Positions 6,385 through 8,902 of a DNA stretch of 8,902 bases are shown in pieces. Every line of letters starts with the position of its first letter. Position 1 is the first letter of the stretch. The stretch is from Methanobrevibacter sp. (lineage in GTDB: Archaea > Methanobacteriota > Methanobacteria > Methanobacteriales > Methanobacteriaceae): the NCBI GenBank assembly GCA_016838945.1, contig JADLKP010000084.1, positions 1-8,902 on the forward strand. The letters are read 5' to 3'. Under the pieces are notes generated by a model. That model did no database searches. It had not been told where the DNA came from and saw only the letters and a program-made list of their open reading frames with translations. A program made the translations under genes and the position numbers.

Positions 6385-6453
6385 AAATAATCCCTTCTTC
6401 AGTTATTTGCAATAAATTAGAATAAGTTTTATATCATATCAAATCAAATGGAT

Positions 6454-6669
6454 TTATCCAGTCCATTCAGCCTTTTTCACAACTACATTACCGTCTTTAT
6501 CAGTTCTTGCATTTCTGACGATTTTAGTGGAATCGTTCTGTTCAGATTCATCTTCACGGTTTAAGTTAAGGTTATCAGTAATGTAATATGTTCCTTCCAA
6601 TTCAGGAACTTTATCCAAAGTTTTTGAAAATTCTTCTAAGATCTTTTCTGCATCTTTTTCAATTGCCAT
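6454..6669 (-). CDS. gatC: Short GatC-like protein (Asp-tRNA(Asn) amidotransferase subunit C family, probable)
   Basis: 71 residues, shorter than typical GatC (about 90-100). The N-terminal helix (IEKDAEKILEEFSKTLDKVP) resembles the first GatC helix. The C-terminal part matches GatC better: NLNREDE (34-41) corresponds to the 'xxRED' turn and VRNARTDKDGNVVVKKAEW (51-69) to the 'NAP..DG.F.VPKV' tail. The second helix that bacterial GatC proteins have seems largely missing. GatC stabilises GatA on GatB in the complex that converts Asp-tRNA(Asn) to Asn-tRNA(Asn). Its location downstream of asnB and upstream of hom, away from gatA and gatB, is notable. The strong AGGAGA site (plus-strand 6676-6681) at 6 nt and the long upstream gap support the ATG at 6669. 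It could instead be a Methanobacteriales-specific small protein that merely resembles GatC; I am moderately sure. Confidence 0.62.
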   Translation of the reverse strand: MAIEKDAEKILEEFSKTLDKVPELEGTYYITDNLNLNREDESEQNDSTKIVRNARTDKDGNVVVKKAEWTG

Positions 6670-6729
6670 AATAATTCTCCTAAAAAGTATTTAAATTTAG
6701 AATATTCCAATTATAAAGCTTTTTTGCTT

Positions 6730-6740
6730 ATTATATAATA
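6730..6740 (-). promoter_or_regulatory. Candidate TATA box for the GatC-like/ACT/hom transcript
   Basis: Minus-strand TATTATATAATAA lies about 62-70 nt before the start at 6669, giving a leader near 40 nt. The region is almost pure A/T, so several alternative matches exist nearby. Confidence 0.3.
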
Positions 6741-6753
6741 TTTTAGAATATAA

Positions 6754-6775
6754 ATTAAGTTTATATTAACTTAAT
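6754..6775. promoter_or_regulatory. Inverted repeat, candidate operator
   Basis: ATTAAGTT (6754-6761) and AACTTAAT (6768-6775) form perfect 8-bp arms around the 6-nt spacer TATATT. It sits just upstream of the candidate TATA box of the GatC-like gene, a position suited to a dimeric regulator. A similar layout with the same spacer occurs before asnB. Confidence 0.35.
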
Positions 6776-6820
6776 ATATGTCTATCAATATTAATATACT
6801 TTTATAAATTGAAAATTTAA

Positions 6821-7092
6821 TTTATAAATTGCAATGCCCCTTTAAAGTTTAGAAACTATTTATAAACTGCAATGCACCTTTTAAAGTTTTGAAACTATTT
6901 ATAAACTGCAATACCACTTTTAAAGTTTTGAAACTATTTATAAACTGCAATACCACCTTTAAAGTTTTGAAACTATTTATAAACTGCAATACCACTTTTA
7001 AAGTTTTGAAACTATTTATAAACTGCAATACCACTTTTAAAGTTTTGAAACTTTTTATAAATTGCATTGCCACTTTTTAAGTTTTGAAACTT
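6821..7092. repeat. Seven-copy 39-bp tandem array
   Basis: Head-to-tail copies lie at 6821-6858 (38 bp), 6859-6897, 6898-6936, 6937-6975, 6976-7014, 7015-7053 and 7054-7092. The third and fifth copies are identical, and the fourth and sixth differ from them by single bases. The outer copies (first, second, seventh) carry several changes, the usual pattern of an array kept uniform in its centre by slippage or unequal exchange. There are no unique spacers, so it is not a CRISPR. Every copy contains the palindrome TTTATAAA, which resembles an archaeal TATA box, and short stems such as AGTTT-TG-AAACT. The array fills the space between the asnB terminator and the promoter region of the GatC-like gene. 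Confidence 0.96.
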
Positions 7093-7103
7093 TTAAGAAT
7101 AAT

Positions 7104-7111
7104 AAAAAAAA
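7104..7111 (-). terminator. T-tract terminator after asnB
   Basis: Eight T on the minus strand begin 4 nt past the asnB stop codon and are followed by more T-rich sequence. There is no strong stem. It is the expected kind of archaeal stop signal and suggests asnB is transcribed apart from the genes downstream. Confidence 0.5.
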
Positions 7112-7115
7112 GTGA

Positions 7116-8729
7116 TTACTCATTCTTTAATGATTCAATAAATTCTTCAATATCAAATGACCTTAAAACTCTCTTTTTAAGTATCTTATTGATTCCGGAA
7201 CCATATTGGGCTGCTTTTTTAGGCCTATCAGATATATAATCAGGAACTCCAATGGATTTTGCTGCATCTCTTAAGATATGTTTTCTCAAGACATCCTCAT
7301 TATCATTTATCTTATACTTTCCAGGAATATCCAATGCTAAATTGATTATATCTTTGTCTAAAAAGGGTACTCTAAGCTCTACACCATTAGCCATTGATAC
7401 AGCATCATCACGTTCAAGATTTACATGATACATGTTTGCCATATCGTGGTATATCTCTTCATCCAAGTCAAAATAGGAATCGAACAAGCCATTGTCTTCA
7501 AAATGCTTCAGATAGCGATTGTAGCCTCCAAAGAGTTCATCTGCTCCCTGACCTGATAATGCAACCTTAACATCATCATCTTTCATGGCCTTTGCAGCAA
7601 GATAAATGGTCATGCCAACTCCTAATTTCATTAGATTATCATCCTCAATGGCAGTTAAAACAGGTTTGATTGACTCTTTAACTGTATTCTCATCAATTAT
7701 TATTGTTTTTAGTGGAAGATCTAAATCAGCAGCAATCTCCTCACTGAACTTTACATCCTGTGAGTTTTCCACTCCAACTGAGTATAATCTGATGTTTAGC
7801 GGGAGAGAATTATTATCATCATTCCTTTTTTCAGCTATTCTCTTTAAAAGATAAGCTAAAATGGTGCTGTCTACACCGCCAGAGAATATTAGTCCCACAT
7901 TTGATATGTTTTCCACTCTTTTTTCAACTGCAGAATACAAATCATCAATAAGCAATTCTTTATAAACATTATAATCATCTTTTGTTTCCAGATAGTCATT
8001 ATATTCATTGAAATTATTTTTGATTTCCTTAAAATCGGCATTTATAATGCAATTTATTAGACTATCCTCCAAATCCACAATTTTCCAGTTGTATAATATG
8101 GATCCAGGCTGCAAATCATGAATGTTTCCATCACTTATTCCGGCTTTCCAAAGAGCCTTTTTCTCTGATGCGAAAGCATTCAAGTCTTTTTCTTTATCTA
8201 TCCCATAAAATAATGGCTTGACTCCAATGGAATCTCTTGAAATTAATAGATTCTTGTGTTTTATATCATAAACAGCAAATGAATAGTCTCCATCCAATTG
8301 TGGAAGAACGAATTTGACTGATTCCAATAATATTAAAGAACTATCTACCCAATTGTCTTCTTTTATTGAATTATAATAGTATTCAATTAGATTAGCCAAT
8401 AATTGACTGTCACTTTTGGATTTATGAAAATCATCATTATTCTCTTCTAAAAATGATTCAAGATGATTGAAGTTATAGATTTCTCCATTGAATACCAAAA
8501 CAAGATCATTTAATATGATTGGCTGCTTGTTTTCTTCAAAATTATCAGATAATTGATTGTTTTCATCAATTAAGCTAAAAATAGACAATAGATTATGGCC
8601 TAAACCAATCCTATTTTCTTCATCAATAAATATATCAGAGTAGTCTTCTCCCCTATGACTTATTGATTCAAGGACAGTTCGGAGCATTTCCTCATTGAAA
8701 TCACCTGCCATACCTACTATTCCACACAT
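7116..8729 (-). CDS. asnB: Asparagine synthase (glutamine-hydrolysing)
   Basis: 537 residues, near the usual size for AsnB (about 550). It makes asparagine from aspartate, ATP and glutamine. The N-terminal glutaminase domain (about 2-200) begins with nucleophile Cys2 in MCGIVGMAG and carries HRGED (25-29), NGEIYN (81-86), the Asp of KSDSQLL and RDSIGVKPLFYG (165-176). The synthase domain has the ATP pyrophosphatase loop FSGGVDST (282-289), LSGQGADELFGGY (391-403), ELRVPFLD (451-458) and a late RPKKAAQYGSG (502-512), so it appears catalytically complete. The start must be the ATG at 8729, because the nucleophile has to be residue 2; the in-frame TTG at 8741 overlaps the ribosome site. Hydrolysis of glutamine releases ammonia that is channelled to the acyl-adenylate. 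It is the first gene of the leftward aspartate-family block, with its own upstream region and a T-tract behind it. Confidence 0.96.
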   Translation of the reverse strand: MCGIVGMAGDFNEEMLRTVLESISHRGEDYSDIFIDEENRIGLGHNLLSIFSLIDENNQLSDNFEENKQPIILNDLVLVFNGEIYNFNHLESFLEENNDDFHKSKSDSQLLANLIEYYYNSIKEDNWVDSSLILLESVKFVLPQLDGDYSFAVYDIKHKNLLISRDSIGVKPLFYGIDKEKDLNAFASEKKALWKAGISDGNIHDLQPGSILYNWKIVDLEDSLINCIINADFKEIKNNFNEYNDYLETKDDYNVYKELLIDDLYSAVEKRVENISNVGLIFSGGVDSTILAYLLKRIAEKRNDDNNSLPLNIRLYSVGVENSQDVKFSEEIAADLDLPLKTIIIDENTVKESIKPVLTAIEDDNLMKLGVGMTIYLAAKAMKDDDVKVALSGQGADELFGGYNRYLKHFEDNGLFDSYFDLDEEIYHDMANMYHVNLERDDAVSMANGVELRVPFLDKDIINLALDIPGKYKINDNEDVLRKHILRDAAKSIGVPDYISDRPKKAAQYGSGINKILKKRVLRSFDIEEFIESLKNE

Positions 8730-8734
8730 TAAGT

Positions 8735-8739
8735 TCACC
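8735..8739 (-). promoter_or_regulatory. Ribosome binding site of asnB
   Basis: Minus-strand GGTGA lies 5 nt before the ATG at 8729. It decides the start: a TTG four codons upstream in frame overlaps this site and would bury the catalytic cysteine. Confidence 0.8.
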
Positions 8740-8777
8740 AATTATAATATTAAATTTAAAGATAGTCTTTTGACATT

Positions 8778-8811
8778 AACAATTATATTATTGTTTTAAT
8801 CACTTTTATAA
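8778..8811 (-). promoter_or_regulatory. Candidate asnB promoter with inverted repeat
   Basis: On the minus strand a TATA-like TTATAAAA (8811-8804) is followed about 20 nt later by an inverted repeat, AACAAT-TATATT-ATTGTT as read on the plus strand (8778-8795). That places the repeat about where transcription would start, a typical repressor position. The leader would be about 50-60 nt. The 6-nt spacer is like that of NrpR nitrogen operators (GGAA-N6-TTCC), but the arms differ, so NrpR is not claimed. Confidence 0.35.
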
Positions 8812-8902
8812 TTAATTATTTGCCTTTTTAACTTTTATTTTATAAGATTTTTATAAAATTCCAACGAAAATATAATTTTTTTTAAAAAAAAAACTTTAAA
8901 AA

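Larger units (their letters stand above)
6670..7115. other. 446-nt intergenic region between asnB and the GatC-like gene
   Basis: From right to left (the direction of transcription) this gap holds a T-tract terminator after asnB, the seven-copy 39-bp tandem array (6821-7092), a degenerate extra fragment of the unit (6801-6820), an 8-bp inverted repeat (6754-6775), TATA-like sequence (6730-6740) and the ribosome site of the GatC-like gene. No tRNA, other RNA gene or credible reading frame was found. Confidence 0.75.

Noticed and set aside
6449..6460. Palindrome TGGAT-TT-ATCCA over the stop codon of the GatC-like gene as a terminator
   Set aside because: The stem is only 5 bp with a 2-nt loop and no T-run follows, so read-through into the ACT gene is more likely.
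6849..7073. Reading frame of 13-residue repeats (QFINSFKTLKVVL units) on the minus strand, with a matching open frame on the plus strand (6889-7080)
   Set aside because: Both frames arise because the 39-bp unit is a multiple of 3 and lacks stops. Neither has a ribosome site, and both are open across the same array, so a non-coding repeat is the simpler reading.
6821..7092. CRISPR array
   Set aside because: The copies are directly adjacent with no unique spacers, and no cas genes are present.
8730..8741. TTG start of asnB four codons upstream
   Set aside because: It overlaps the ribosome site and would leave the catalytic cysteine internal; family members need Cys at position 2 after Met removal.

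Overview
The window looks like the chromosome of a Methanobacteriales archaeon, most likely a Methanobrevibacter-type gut methanogen. It is very AT-rich, with nearly pure A/T intergenic regions. Strong Shine-Dalgarno sites (AGGAGG, AGGGG, GGTGA) sit 5-7 nt before the starts, and several genes end in T-tracts. The cluster asnB / GatC-like / ACT protein / hom / ApgM-like is one I associate, from memory, with Methanobacteriales. No database search was possible.

Layout. One gene at the left end reads rightward (119-976): an Mrr-type winged-helix protein with a His/Cys/Lys-rich repeat tract and a C-terminal SHOCT domain, but no nuclease domain. It converges, across a bidirectional terminator hairpin (986-1011), on a long leftward block. 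In transcription order (right to left) the block holds asnB (8729-7116), a 446-nt gap with a seven-copy 39-bp tandem array, a 71-residue GatC-like protein (6669-6454), an ACT-domain protein (6384-5899), homoserine dehydrogenase (5887-4871), a hairpin-plus-U-tract terminator, a 45-bp tandem duplication, an ApgM-family proposed homoserine kinase (4632-3424), a very acidic protein of unknown function (3149-2454), and a TPR plus cold-shock-like protein (2359-1166) whose last codons lie inside another 39-bp tandem repeat.

How the genes work together. The central block concerns the aspartate family of amino acids. AsnB makes asparagine from aspartate. The GatC-like protein, if real, belongs to the tRNA-dependent asparagine route. 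Hom makes homoserine and lacks its own ACT domain; the adjacent ACT protein is the likely separate allosteric subunit. The ApgM-like protein, by motif type and position, is more likely a homoserine kinase than a glycolytic mutase. GatC-like, ACT and hom probably form one transcript; asnB and the ApgM-like gene appear to have their own promoters and terminators.

The most unusual feature is three perfect or near-perfect tandem arrays (39, 45 and 39 bp units) in 8.9 kb. All lie in or at the edge of intergenic regions next to putative promoters or gene ends. No tRNA, rRNA, CRISPR array, transposase or integrase was seen.
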